Made by a program: the position numbers and the translations under genes
Assembly: GCF_010093025.1 (NCBI RefSeq)
Contig: NZ_CP048114.1
Coordinates: forward strand, 1,116,001 to 1,180,000
Direction: 5' to 3'
DNA from: Edaphobacter sp. 12200R-103
GTDB lineage: Bacteria; Acidobacteriota; Terriglobia; Terriglobales; Acidobacteriaceae
Length of the DNA: 64,000 bases
Shown: piece by piece, positions 27,617-35,577 of the stretch
Numbering within the stretch: position 1 is the stretch's first letter
Layout of the letters: every line of letters starts with the position of its first letter
The notes under the pieces: model-generated
What the model saw: the letters and a program-made list of their open reading frames with translations, nothing else
The model's database searches: none
Told to the model about the DNA's origin: nothing

Positions 27617-28702
27617 TTACAGCTCGATCCAGGCTTTCACGCTTGGCGTCAGGATCTCGTGCCCTTCTGACGTTACCAGGACCATATCCTCAATTCTGAG
27701 GCCGAACTTTCCGGGCATATAAACCCCCGGCTCAATCGTAATTACCATTCCGGGCTCAAGCTTCTGCGTCTGCTTTGCAGCCAGCCTGGGCAGTTCGTGA
27801 ATCTCCAATCCTACGCCGTGGCCCGTGGAATGGGTGAACCACCGGTCGAGTCCAGCGCGGCGAAGCACGCTTCGTGCGGCTTCGTCGATCTCGCCCGCAG
27901 AGACCCCGGGAGCGACCGCAGCGACCGCTGCCTCCTGCGCCTCCAGAACCGCATCATACACGTCTCTCTCCTCGGGCTGCGCCTTGCCGAGATGCACGGT
28001 GCGCGTCATGTCGCTCATATAGCCATCCAGCACAACACCGAAGTCGAGCGTTACGAAGCCACGACGGGGCAGCTTTGCCGTGCTTGCCCGACCGTGCGGC
28101 ATGGCACTGCGCGGTCCGCTGGCTACAATCGTTTCAAAGGACATGGCCTCGGCGCCGGCCTGACGCGCGCGGTATTCGAGGGTGGCGGCGACATCGATCT
28201 CCGTCAGGCCGGGCCGGAGATACTCCAGCATTCCGTCGAAGAGACTGCATCCCAGCTTCGCAGCCTGCCGAAGCTTCTGGATCTCATCTTCATCCTTGAC
28301 CTGCCGCAGAGTCGCCACCGGAGCATCCGATGCGACAAAGAGTCTGCGCCGCACCTTGGCTGGAATTGCCTTACGCATGCCTTCCAGTGCAGCGACCGTT
28401 GTGATCGAGGCATCGAAGCCGCAGGAAGCAACCCCGGAGTCAGCAACCCACTCGCACGCCGCCGTGACGGCGGATTTCTTTTCAATGACAACCTTGGTTC
28501 CACCCGCCTCTTCCTTTGCCTGCTGGATATAGCGGCCATCCGTAAACAGGACCGACTTACCTCCAGTGAGGACCAGGGCTGCATTGGAGCCGGTGAAGCC
28601 GCAGAGATAGCGCACATCCGGCAGATGCGTGATGAGCAGAGCATCCAGCCCGGAACGTTTCATCCACTGGCTCGCTGCTCTCTTTCGCGCCTTATAGTTC
28701 AT
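27617..28702 (-). CDS. M24-family Xaa-Pro aminopeptidase/dipeptidase
   Basis: A 361-residue metallopeptidase that removes N-terminal residues next to proline or splits Xaa-Pro dipeptides. The N-terminal creatinase-like domain (about 1-125) has HLPDVRYLCGFTGSNAALVL. The catalytic pita-bread domain has the metal Asp in VTLDFGVVLDGYMSDMTRTV, His in HSTGHGVGLEIHELP, and Glu in VITIEPGVYMPGKFGLRIED. ATG 28702 is chosen; it lacks a correctly spaced Shine-Dalgarno sequence but has TAGAAT seven bases upstream. GTG 28729 is the longer alternative. It sits first in the run pepP-like, accB, accC, thiE, a neighbour of accBC also seen in other bacteria. Confidence 0.94.
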   Translation of the reverse strand: MNYKARKRAASQWMKRSGLDALLITHLPDVRYLCGFTGSNAALVLTGGKSVLFTDGRYIQQAKEEAGGTKVVIEKKSAVTAACEWVADSGVASCGFDASITTVAALEGMRKAIPAKVRRRLFVASDAPVATLRQVKDEDEIQKLRQAAKLGCSLFDGMLEYLRPGLTEIDVAATLEYRARQAGAEAMSFETIVASGPRSAMPHGRASTAKLPRRGFVTLDFGVVLDGYMSDMTRTVHLGKAQPEERDVYDAVLEAQEAAVAAVAPGVSAGEIDEAARSVLRRAGLDRWFTHSTGHGVGLEIHELPRLAAKQTQKLEPGMVITIEPGVYMPGKFGLRIEDMVLVTSEGHEILTPSVKAWIEL

Positions 28703-28709
28703 CCTTTTG

Positions 28710-28715
28710 ATTCTA
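28710..28715 (-). promoter_or_regulatory. candidate -10 element of the peptidase-accBC-thiE operon (leaderless geometry)
   Basis: On the minus strand TAGAAT ends seven bases before ATG 28702. The AAAAGG between them abuts the ATG and is too close to serve as a ribosome-binding site. Confidence 0.4.
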
Positions 28716-28761
28716 CTCAACGAATGCACTTCGAGCGTAGTAACTCTGGTTCCCGAACCGT

Positions 28762-28767
28762 TATCAT
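28762..28767 (+). promoter_or_regulatory. candidate -10 element of the phosphoesterase gene (leaderless geometry)
   Basis: TATCAT ends six bases before ATG 28774 and no Shine-Dalgarno sequence lies between. This promoter and the one at 28710-28715 would be back to back within a 71-base divergent gap. Confidence 0.4.
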
Positions 28768-28773
28768 GGGCTT

Positions 28774-29652
28774 ATGTCCGTTTCGCCGGAGGGCACCTCG
28801 CGGTCTCGCATCTCACGCCGTCATTTCATTCTTGGTTCCGGCGTAGCTGCCGCGGGGCTGGCTCTGTACTCCGGAGAGATCGCGCGTCACGATCTCGATA
28901 TCGTCAACACAACCATCAGGATTGCGAATCTCCCCTCGGCATTTTATGGCTTCCGCGTCGCACAGATCTCGGACATTCATCTGGATGAATTCACCGAACC
29001 GTTCTTTCTGGAGCATGCCGTCCATCGCGTCAATCAACTGGCTCCCGACCTTGTACTGGTCACCGGAGACTTTGTCACCCGCGGATCGCTGACCTTTCTC
29101 GACAGCCGTCACGCAGCGTACCGCTGCGCAGAGATCCTCAGTACATTGAAGGCTCCTCAGGTCTACACCATTCTGGGGAATCACGATGTCGGGGTCAGTG
29201 CTCCGCTGGTGATCGGAGCACTACGGTCCCAGAAGATTCCCGTGCTGGTAAATGAACATGTCCCGATCGAACGGGCAGGAGCACGGCTGTGGCTCTGCGG
29301 AACGGATGATGCCGGGACAAGCCATCCTGACCTCGACCTGACGATTCCGGACAGGCCGGATGGCCCCGTTTTATTGATGGTGCATGAGCCGGACTATGTG
29401 GATACGGTCCTGCAGCACCCGAAGGGCAAGCTGGCCGACCTGATGCTGTCTGGACACTCGCACGGCGGACAGGTGCGAATTCCCTTCTACGGCCCGCTGA
29501 TCCTTCCGCCAATGGGACAGAAGTATGTCATGGGGCACTTCACATTCGGCTCTTTACAGCTGTATGTAAACCGCGGGCTGGGAGCAGTCGGCCTTCCCTT
29601 CCGGTTCGATTGCCCGCCGGAGCTCACCATCCATACGCTGCAAACTGCATAG
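28774..29652 (+). CDS. Tat-exported metallophosphoesterase (calcineurin-like, YkuE type)
   Basis: A 292-residue metal-dependent phosphoesterase. A twin-arginine signal (ISRRHFILGSGVAAAGLAL, residues about 13-31) predicts export of the folded, metal-loaded enzyme. The metal-ligand motifs appear in order: AQISDIHLDE, LVTGDFVTRG, LGNHDVG, and LMLSGHSHGGQVRIPFYG. This arrangement matches the YkuE/YaeI group, some of which act on lipid head groups. It is divergent from the peptidase operon. The exact substrate is unknown. Confidence 0.94.
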   Translation: MSVSPEGTSRSRISRRHFILGSGVAAAGLALYSGEIARHDLDIVNTTIRIANLPSAFYGFRVAQISDIHLDEFTEPFFLEHAVHRVNQLAPDLVLVTGDFVTRGSLTFLDSRHAAYRCAEILSTLKAPQVYTILGNHDVGVSAPLVIGALRSQKIPVLVNEHVPIERAGARLWLCGTDDAGTSHPDLDLTIPDRPDGPVLLMVHEPDYVDTVLQHPKGKLADLMLSGHSHGGQVRIPFYGPLILPPMGQKYVMGHFTFGSLQLYVNRGLGAVGLPFRFDCPPELTIHTLQTA

Positions 29653-29672
29653 CAACTCTGGATGAAGTCGCT

Positions 29673-30230
29673 CTATGCACTTGTGCGGCGAAAGCAGTCT
29701 GGGGCGTGATCATCAACTATGCCGGTTGCCTGCAGCCACGCATAGACGATCACCGGCCCGACAAACTTGAATCCCTTCTTCCGCAGTTCCTTTGAGATGC
29801 GTTCCGAGAGATCCGTTTTCGCTGGCACCTTTCCGGTCGTATTGCGAATGGGCTTACCGCCAGCCATGCTCCACACCCAGGTCGACAGATCCTCACCCCG
29901 CTCCTTCATGCTCAGATAGACCTTTGCCCCGTTGATCGTAGCTTCGATCTTTGTCCGCGAACGGATAATGCCAGCATCGTTCAGAAGCCGGCTGACGTCC
30001 TTCTCGCCCATCCGGGCGACTCTCACAGGGTCGAAGTTATAGAAGGCCTTGCGGAATCCTTCCCGCTTTCGCAGGACGGTCAGCCAGGACAGACCGGCCT
30101 GAAAGCCGTCCAGCATCAGCTTCTCCCAGAGCGCCCGGCTGTCATATTCGGGTACTCCCCACTCCTCATCGTGATAGGTGGATAACAGCGGATCACTTTG
30201 AGCCCAGCTGCAGCGAACGATCTCTTCCAT
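29673..30230 (-). CDS. tag: DNA-3-methyladenine glycosylase I
   Basis: A 185-residue base-excision repair enzyme that removes 3-methyladenine from DNA. The N-terminal VRCSWAQSDPLLSTYHDEEW contains the first zinc ligands (Cys, His) and the family Trp. The catalytic-site Glu lies in ALWEKLMLDGFQAGLSW. The second zinc pair is in the C-terminal DDHAPDC. Length and motif order are normal for Tag. It lies 45 bases downstream of a small helix-turn-helix gene on the same strand. Confidence 0.96.
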   Translation of the reverse strand: MEEIVRCSWAQSDPLLSTYHDEEWGVPEYDSRALWEKLMLDGFQAGLSWLTVLRKREGFRKAFYNFDPVRVARMGEKDVSRLLNDAGIIRSRTKIEATINGAKVYLSMKERGEDLSTWVWSMAGGKPIRNTTGKVPAKTDLSERISKELRKKGFKFVGPVIVYAWLQATGIVDDHAPDCFRRTSA

Positions 30231-30275
30231 GACAGAGATAGATTCACGGCTAGAGACAAAGGGTGCAGAAGGTCT

Positions 30276-30527
30276 TCAGCGGGCGCGACCTGCAGGCTTC
30301 TTTTGTTTAGGAGAAACATTGGCAGGTGCAGATGGCTTGGCGCCGCTCTTTTCGTCCATCCAGGCATCGAGCAGCGATTTTTTGAACCGCCACCGGTTAC
30401 CAAGCTTGAACGCGGGGATAAATCCTTCCGACGCATAGCGATAAAGGCTATCTCCGCTGATGCCGAGATACTCCGATGCCTGCCGGATGTCCATCACCTC
30501 ACGCGCTGCCGTCTGTGCCTGTGCCAT
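30276..30527 (-). CDS. small helix-turn-helix DNA-binding protein (excisionase/MerR-like)
   Basis: An 83-residue protein with an excisionase-type winged helix (about residues 12-57): MDIRQASEYLGISGDSLYRY, then FIPAFKLGNRWRFKKSLLDA. A Lys/Pro/Ala-rich basic tail follows. There is a GGGGAGG 11 bases before the ATG. Such domains occur both in phage excisionases and as stand-alone chromosomal regulators; no integrase or attachment site is nearby, so a regulator is more likely. Its targets are unknown, but the large inverted repeat directly upstream is one candidate binding region. Confidence 0.85.
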   Translation of the reverse strand: MAQAQTAAREVMDIRQASEYLGISGDSLYRYASEGFIPAFKLGNRWRFKKSLLDAWMDEKSGAKPSAPANVSPKQKKPAGRAR

Positions 30528-30555
30528 CGGTCGAGACCTCCCCTAAAATCTGGAA

Positions 30556-30626
30556 AACGGGCGAAATACCAGGGAAACATGCCGTAAACCCGGCACATTC
30601 TTTGTATTCCCTTTCTTTCGCCCGTT
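30556..30626. repeat. nested three-step inverted repeat upstream of the HTH gene
   Basis: AACGGGCGAAA (30556-30566) pairs with TTTCGCCCGTT (30616-30626). Inside it AGGGAA (30571-30576) pairs with TTCCCT (30607-30612), and TGCCG (30580-30584) pairs with CGGCA (30591-30595) around a TAAACC loop. It lies between the phosphofructokinase stop and the small DNA-binding protein gene. It could be a terminator-like RNA structure or an operator. Confidence 0.75.
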
Positions 30627-30673
30627 CAATGGATTTCTAAGAGGAAAGACCTCAAGTTGCTGATAACTGATCG

Positions 30674-31717
30674 TTAAACAGCCCCAACAGGGGGCTGAAG
30701 GCTCCGCATAACCTCCAGCAGATCCTCGCCGACCGTGCGCGTCTTGGCGATGGCGTCTGCCAGCGGAATATCAGATATCTGGGTTCCCTTGAGGACGACC
30801 AGGCGCCCGAACTTGCCCTGATGGACCAGGTCGATGGCCGCCACACCATAACGGGTCGCCAGCATGCGATCGTAGGCCGTAGGAGTACCACCGCGCTGCG
30901 TGTGCCCAAGGTTCACGCTACGTGTTTCGTACTTCGTGCGCTTCTCAATCTCCTCTGCGAGCGCCTGTGCGACTCCACTGAGGCGGGCATGACCGAAGGC
31001 ATCGAGGGAGGTGTCGTGGGTTGACTGCCCGCCCGCAGGCAGATGAGCGCCCTCGGCCACGACGACGATGGAGAACTTCTTGCCGTGGTCGTGACGGTAC
31101 TTCAGAAGCCGGCATACCTCGTCGAGGTCGATCGGCAGCTCGGGAACAAGAATGGCGTCTGCCCCACCAGCGATTCCCGAAGTAATGGCAATCCATCCGG
31201 CGTCACGCCCCATCACCTCAACGACGAGTACGCGATTGTGCGACTCGGCAGTGGAGTGCAGGCGATCGATGGCTTCGGTCGCGATGCTGACCGCGGTATC
31301 GAAGCCAAAGCACTGATCGGTGCCGCTGAGATCGTTGTCAATCGTCTTGGGAACACCGACGCACTTTACGCCGCGCTCACTGAGAGCCAGGGAGATGGAC
31401 TGGGTATCATCGCCCCCGAGCGCAATCAGGGCATCCAGCTTGTTCTTCTCAATCGTCTCCAGGCACTTTTCAAAGCCTCCCGGAATCTTCTTCACATTGG
31501 TTCGCGACGAGCGAAGGATGGTTCCACCTCTGTGCAGGATTCCTGAGGTCGTCTCAAGATTGAGAGGCATGGTCGTATTTTCGATCACACCGCGCCATCC
31601 CTCCATGAATCCTACAAACTCGTCACCGTGATGCAGAATTCCCTTCCGTACAGCACCACGAATTACAGCGTTCAGGCCTGGGCAGTCACCCCCGCCCGTC
31701 AACATTCCAACACGCAT
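30674..31717 (-). CDS. 6-phosphofructokinase, pyrophosphate-type active site
   Basis: A 347-residue glycolytic enzyme phosphorylating fructose 6-phosphate. The nucleotide/diphosphate loop MLTGGGDCPGLNAVIRG opens the protein. The two donor-specificity positions read GGDDT (Asp where ATP enzymes have Gly) and PKTIDND (Lys where typical ATP enzymes have Gly). This combination is known for pyrophosphate-dependent enzymes. The EVMGRDAGWIA substrate motif is intact. The frame extends to 31900, but ATG 31717 has a near-ideal AAAAGGAG eight bases upstream and gives the standard N-terminus. Confidence 0.95.
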   Translation of the reverse strand: MRVGMLTGGGDCPGLNAVIRGAVRKGILHHGDEFVGFMEGWRGVIENTTMPLNLETTSGILHRGGTILRSSRTNVKKIPGGFEKCLETIEKNKLDALIALGGDDTQSISLALSERGVKCVGVPKTIDNDLSGTDQCFGFDTAVSIATEAIDRLHSTAESHNRVLVVEVMGRDAGWIAITSGIAGGADAILVPELPIDLDEVCRLLKYRHDHGKKFSIVVVAEGAHLPAGGQSTHDTSLDAFGHARLSGVAQALAEEIEKRTKYETRSVNLGHTQRGGTPTAYDRMLATRYGVAAIDLVHQGKFGRLVVLKGTQISDIPLADAIAKTRTVGEDLLEVMRSLQPPVGAV

Positions 31718-31757
31718 CGATTCTCCTTTTGTACGACGGGAGAATGATACCGCAGCC

Positions 31758-32801
31758 TTAACGCCACCATTGTGAGGACAGCGGTGTCCTTCCGACAACC
31801 TCAGTCGGCATGCCAGGTGCAGGAATCCAGAGGGGAATCTGTTTCTCTGCTGCAATCTCGCAGAGCCGCTCAATGGGCTGCTTCCATCCGTGCAAAGCAA
31901 GATCGAAAAGGCCCCAGTGGATCGGCATCAGCAGGCCATTGCCGCCAAGAGCTTCGAACGCCTGGACCGCTCCTGCGGGGCCAAGATGTATGTCACTCCA
32001 CAGCTCGTGGAAGGCTCCGATCTCGAGCATCGTCAAGTCGAACGGACCGTACTCGGCTCCAATTTCTGCAAATCCGGACCACCAGCCGGAGTCTGCACCG
32101 AAATAGACGTTACGGCCAGCTCCTTTCAGGACAAAGGATGACCACAACGTCTCGCAGCGGTTGAAGAGGCTTCGTCCTGAGAAGTGCCGCGAGGGCAACG
32201 CAATGATTTCCATCGAGGCGTCCCCACATCGCTCCGTCCAATCGAGCTCCGTGATGCGCCGGCGCTTGACGCCGTACTCCTCAAGGATGGCTCCAACACC
32301 CAGGGACGTGACCCACTCGGTCTCGCGCATCGTATTCAGGCATGCCAGCTTTCGGATCGTCGATTCTCCCAAATGATCGTAGTGGTCATGAGAAATGAGA
32401 ACGACATCGAGTTTCGGAAGCTGATCGAGCTTTAGTGGAGCGGGAAAGAATCGACGCGGACCGGCCCATCGGAAAGGAGAGGCTCTTTGATCCCATACGG
32501 GGTCGAGCAGAATGCGTTTGCCGTCGATCTCCACCAAGGTGGAAGAGTGCCCCATCCACGTGATCCGGAGACCACTTGCCGGGGGGCTGGAATAGATAGC
32601 GGGATCAGTATGAAACGGTCCCGGCGGAGTTCGAGGATACTTTTCTTCCTTGTTTATGAAATACAGTGGAAGCGCCTTCCGCATCGTCTCCCAGCCACCA
32701 ACCGTCGTTGGCAGCGGATTCATAAAACGTCTTCTCTGCTGTACGGCACGCCGAAGAAGCGTGCCTGACCGTTCCGCCTCCGTGGCTTCAATGGATTCCA
32801 T
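31758..32801 (-). CDS. MBL-fold metallo-hydrolase (NAPE-PLD/UlaG-like)
   Basis: A 347-residue metallo-beta-lactamase-fold hydrolase. Two-metal ligands are seen in VVLISHDHYDHLGESTI, LPSRHFSGRSLFNR, YFGADSGWW, and the late MPIHWGLFDLALH. The N-terminal region ITWMGHSSTLVEIDGKRILL followed by DPVWDQRASPF is typical of the group that includes N-acylphosphatidylethanolamine phospholipase D homologues. The ATG at 32801 has GGAGGTGA six bases upstream. It lies 15 bases after the HAD acid phosphatase gene on the same strand, so the two are likely cotranscribed. A lipid or phosphodiester substrate is possible. Confidence 0.92.
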   Translation of the reverse strand: MESIEATEAERSGTLLRRAVQQRRRFMNPLPTTVGGWETMRKALPLYFINKEEKYPRTPPGPFHTDPAIYSSPPASGLRITWMGHSSTLVEIDGKRILLDPVWDQRASPFRWAGPRRFFPAPLKLDQLPKLDVVLISHDHYDHLGESTIRKLACLNTMRETEWVTSLGVGAILEEYGVKRRRITELDWTERCGDASMEIIALPSRHFSGRSLFNRCETLWSSFVLKGAGRNVYFGADSGWWSGFAEIGAEYGPFDLTMLEIGAFHELWSDIHLGPAGAVQAFEALGGNGLLMPIHWGLFDLALHGWKQPIERLCEIAAEKQIPLWIPAPGMPTEVVGRTPLSSQWWR

Positions 32802-32816
32802 CGGTCACCTCCGCGA

Positions 32817-33629
32817 TCAAGGAAGATAGTAGAACGGATTCGGCAGCTTTACGCTTGTCTCTCCACGCGCTTCGCCGTTCAGGTCGCTCCACTGATCGCC
32901 CATGTTCAATACGATGCGGTAGCCTGCATCTACGATCTTTTGTCGTTCCCGGCTCTTATAGGCCACGGTAGTCATCTGCTTCTGCGCTCCCTTCCGTAGC
33001 GCCAGCCCCTTCCATCCTTTGAATCCGGCAAGCTCCAGGTTGTGAGCCGTAGCCTCTCGCAACTCATCCCATCGACCCGTGATGAAGAAGACATCGACTC
33101 CTTCGCTACGCGCCTTGTTGAATAGTCGCAGTGTTCCCGAGATGGGCGCAGCCGCCTCGGGCGTTGTCATCCAGTGGTTCATCTGTGTGAGAAAGAAACC
33201 GTAGTCCTCGCGCCTCAACTCGCAAAAGCCGGACAGCGATGTCTCATCTATATCGAGCACAGCAGCGAGTCTCTCGTTGGGCTTTCTGGAAGCGACCGCG
33301 CGATCAAGCACTGCCTCGGCGCGGCGGGTCTGCGCCTCCAGATCGGCCCAGTAGCAGCCATCATCGCCCACACACTCTGCATAGTCGGCAAGGCGGTAAC
33401 GCTCCACGCCGAAATTGGGAACGGGCTCAGCAGAGACGAGCACGCTGGAATCTGCGGCCGCCTTCTCTGCTGTTTCGCGAATCTGTTGCGCTGTTGGCCG
33501 ATGGGCAGGCGTAAGAGTTACAGGCCTGCCACCGGGTTCTACAGGACAAGCGGGCGGTCCCGGAGGCCCTTGTGCCAGCATCATCTGCGTCAGCAGAGCC
33601 ATTGCAAGAAAACCGGGCCTGGTCCTCAT
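32817..33629 (-). CDS. exported HAD-superfamily acid phosphatase (class B/IIIB type)
   Basis: A 270-residue secreted phosphatase with a short signal peptide (residues 1-19, FLAMALLTQMMLAQG). HAD motifs are seen: LDIDETSLSGF (the two catalytic Asp, motif I), FFITGR (motif II), a Lys in KSRERQKIV, and LNMGDQWSDL (motif IV). This is the plant acid phosphatase / OlpA-like subfamily IIIB. ATG 33629 follows GGAGGCG with eight-base spacing. It precedes the MBL-fold gene; together they may salvage phosphate from organic esters, which is inference only. Confidence 0.9.
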   Translation of the reverse strand: MRTRPGFLAMALLTQMMLAQGPPGPPACPVEPGGRPVTLTPAHRPTAQQIRETAEKAAADSSVLVSAEPVPNFGVERYRLADYAECVGDDGCYWADLEAQTRRAEAVLDRAVASRKPNERLAAVLDIDETSLSGFCELRREDYGFFLTQMNHWMTTPEAAAPISGTLRLFNKARSEGVDVFFITGRWDELREATAHNLELAGFKGWKGLALRKGAQKQMTTVAYKSRERQKIVDAGYRIVLNMGDQWSDLNGEARGETSVKLPNPFYYLP

Positions 33630-33714
33630 TGAATCGCCTCCACCACGATGATTCTCCTGTACGGCATGGTGCGGAAGAGGTTATCGTCGCTTCTGTTCTC
33701 CGTCTTCATCATGG

Positions 33715-35502
33715 CTATGCCCGGGAGGTCGCCTCATCCGCGTAAAACTCCTCAATCTGCTTTGCATACTTCTTCTCAATCACGCGGCGTTTCAACTTCA
33801 GGCTAGGAGTCAGCTCGTCCGTCTCTACGCTCCACTCGTCTGGAACGACGCATACGCGTTTGATGCTCTCGAAGTGGGCCAGACCTTGATTGACACGACC
33901 CACGATCTCTTCATAGGCCTTGACGACCTTTGGGTCTTTGGCCAGTGATTCCATGTCATCGACAGTTACCCCTTGTCCGCTGGCCCAGCTTTTGAGAGCG
34001 GCAACGTTCGGTGAGATCAATACGCAGGCAAATTTATGCTTGTCGCCCACCATGGCTGCATTGCCCACCAGCGTGTTGGCCTTCAGCTTGTTCTCGATGG
34101 GCTGGGGTGCGATCAGCTTGCCTCCGCTGGTCTTTAGCAGCTCTTTCTTACGATCGGTGATTGAGAGAAATCCCTCGGCATCCTGGTTTCCAATATCTCC
34201 TGTCCTGAACCAGCCATCCGCCGTAAAGGCCTCACGCGTCTGATCGGCCTTGTTCCAATAGCCGACAAAGACAGACGGTCCTTTCACCTCGAGCTCTCCG
34301 TCTTCAGCGAACCTGCACTGTACGTTTTCGAGCGATCTACCAACCGTGCTGATCTTGTTAGCGTCGGGATAGTTCAATGCGATTACAGGCGAGGTCTCCG
34401 TGAGTCCGTAGCCTTCGAGGATGGAGATGCCGGCATCGGCGAACCACCCTCCCGTGTCGATCCCGAGCGGAGCTCCACCTGCGATAAAGATCCGCGTGCG
34501 ACCGCCAAAGGCCTCGGCAATCTTGCTGAAGACGAGCTTGTGGGCCAGCTTCCATGCAAGTCCTCCCGGCCTTCTGTCGGTGATAATCTCCGCCCTGTGC
34601 TGCTTGCCCACGGCAAAAGCCCACTGGAAGATCCTGTGCTTCAACGGGGATGCGGCAGACTTCGCCTCGACGGCCTGGCGAATCTTCTCATAGACGCGTG
34701 GTACGGCGACGAAGATGGTAGGACGCACGATCTTCATCGCCTCCGCAAGCTGCTCGAACTTCACGCAGTAGGCAAGCTTCGTGCCATGGCACAGCAGAGC
34801 GTAGTCCAGGTGGCGCGCTGTTACGTGCGACAGCGGCAGGAAGGAGATGCTGACATCCTCTTCCCCCAGTCCAAGCGGGCCGGTGGAATAATTCAGATTG
34901 CTCGCAAGGTTTCCGTGGGTCAACATGACTCCCTTGGGTTCGCCCGTCGTGCCCGAGGTATAGATGATGGTTGCCAGGTCCTCTGGCTGGACGTTCTGCA
35001 GCATGGCGTCGAAGGCGGCATCCCTCTGCTGCCTTCCGGCAGCATCCTTCATCAGCTCGGAGAAGGCCGTCGCTCCTTCGTAGCTTCCGGGGTCCATCAC
35101 CACCACATGCTCAAGGTCGGGCAGTTCCCCCGCCTCGCAGATCTTCTGAAACTGCTCCTGGGTTGAGACGAAGATCGCCCGGGCTCCTGAATCGCGAAGC
35201 ATGTAGCCGATCTGATCCGGTGTAAGCGTGGGATACAGAGGAATATCAACCGCTCCAATGGCGAGTACCGCGAAATCGACCACAGGCCACTCCCATCGGT
35301 TTTCGCACAGCAGGGCCACGCGATCTCCCTTTCCAATCCCCCAGGTCATGAGGGCATCGGCCAAAGAACGGACACGGCCATACAACTGGTCCGATGTGAT
35401 GGAGGACCACTGCGTGGGTGACTCCTGCGCCATCATCACGACACGATCGCCGCGCCCCGTGGCCCGGACCAGAACATCATTCAACGTTTGCAGATCAAAC
35501 AT
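33715..35502 (-). CDS. long-chain fatty acid-CoA ligase (FadD15-like)
   Basis: A 595-residue AMP-forming ligase that activates fatty acids to acyl-CoA. The adenylation P-loop IIYTSGTTGEPKGVMLTHGN is at about residues 189-208. Later come ILEGYGLTETSPVIALNYPD and the A8-region GWFRTGDIGNQDAEGFLSIT, followed by DRKKELLKTSGGKLIAPQPI with the catalytic hinge and Lys. A long insert before the final segment is typical of the FadD15/ACSL group. It lies 75 bases downstream of a TetR regulator on the same strand, suggesting local control by acyl-CoA. Confidence 0.95.
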   Translation of the reverse strand: MFDLQTLNDVLVRATGRGDRVVMMAQESPTQWSSITSDQLYGRVRSLADALMTWGIGKGDRVALLCENRWEWPVVDFAVLAIGAVDIPLYPTLTPDQIGYMLRDSGARAIFVSTQEQFQKICEAGELPDLEHVVVMDPGSYEGATAFSELMKDAAGRQQRDAAFDAMLQNVQPEDLATIIYTSGTTGEPKGVMLTHGNLASNLNYSTGPLGLGEEDVSISFLPLSHVTARHLDYALLCHGTKLAYCVKFEQLAEAMKIVRPTIFVAVPRVYEKIRQAVEAKSAASPLKHRIFQWAFAVGKQHRAEIITDRRPGGLAWKLAHKLVFSKIAEAFGGRTRIFIAGGAPLGIDTGGWFADAGISILEGYGLTETSPVIALNYPDANKISTVGRSLENVQCRFAEDGELEVKGPSVFVGYWNKADQTREAFTADGWFRTGDIGNQDAEGFLSITDRKKELLKTSGGKLIAPQPIENKLKANTLVGNAAMVGDKHKFACVLISPNVAALKSWASGQGVTVDDMESLAKDPKVVKAYEEIVGRVNQGLAHFESIKRVCVVPDEWSVETDELTPSLKLKRRVIEKKYAKQIEEFYADEATSRA

Positions 35503-35577
35503 ATGTATCGAACCATCCTGTCCTGTTATGCCCGATTCCCTGTCTGGCGGCGCGGGGTATCGAAAGATAGAAGCTCA

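Noticed and set aside
27797..28846. 349-residue plus-strand frame overlapping the phosphoesterase start
   Set aside because: It is a shadow of the M24 peptidase gene and conflicts with the phosphoesterase.
30276..30626. Prophage or integrative element suggested by the excisionase-like protein
   Set aside because: No integrase, attachment repeats or phage genes are nearby; neighbours are core metabolic genes.
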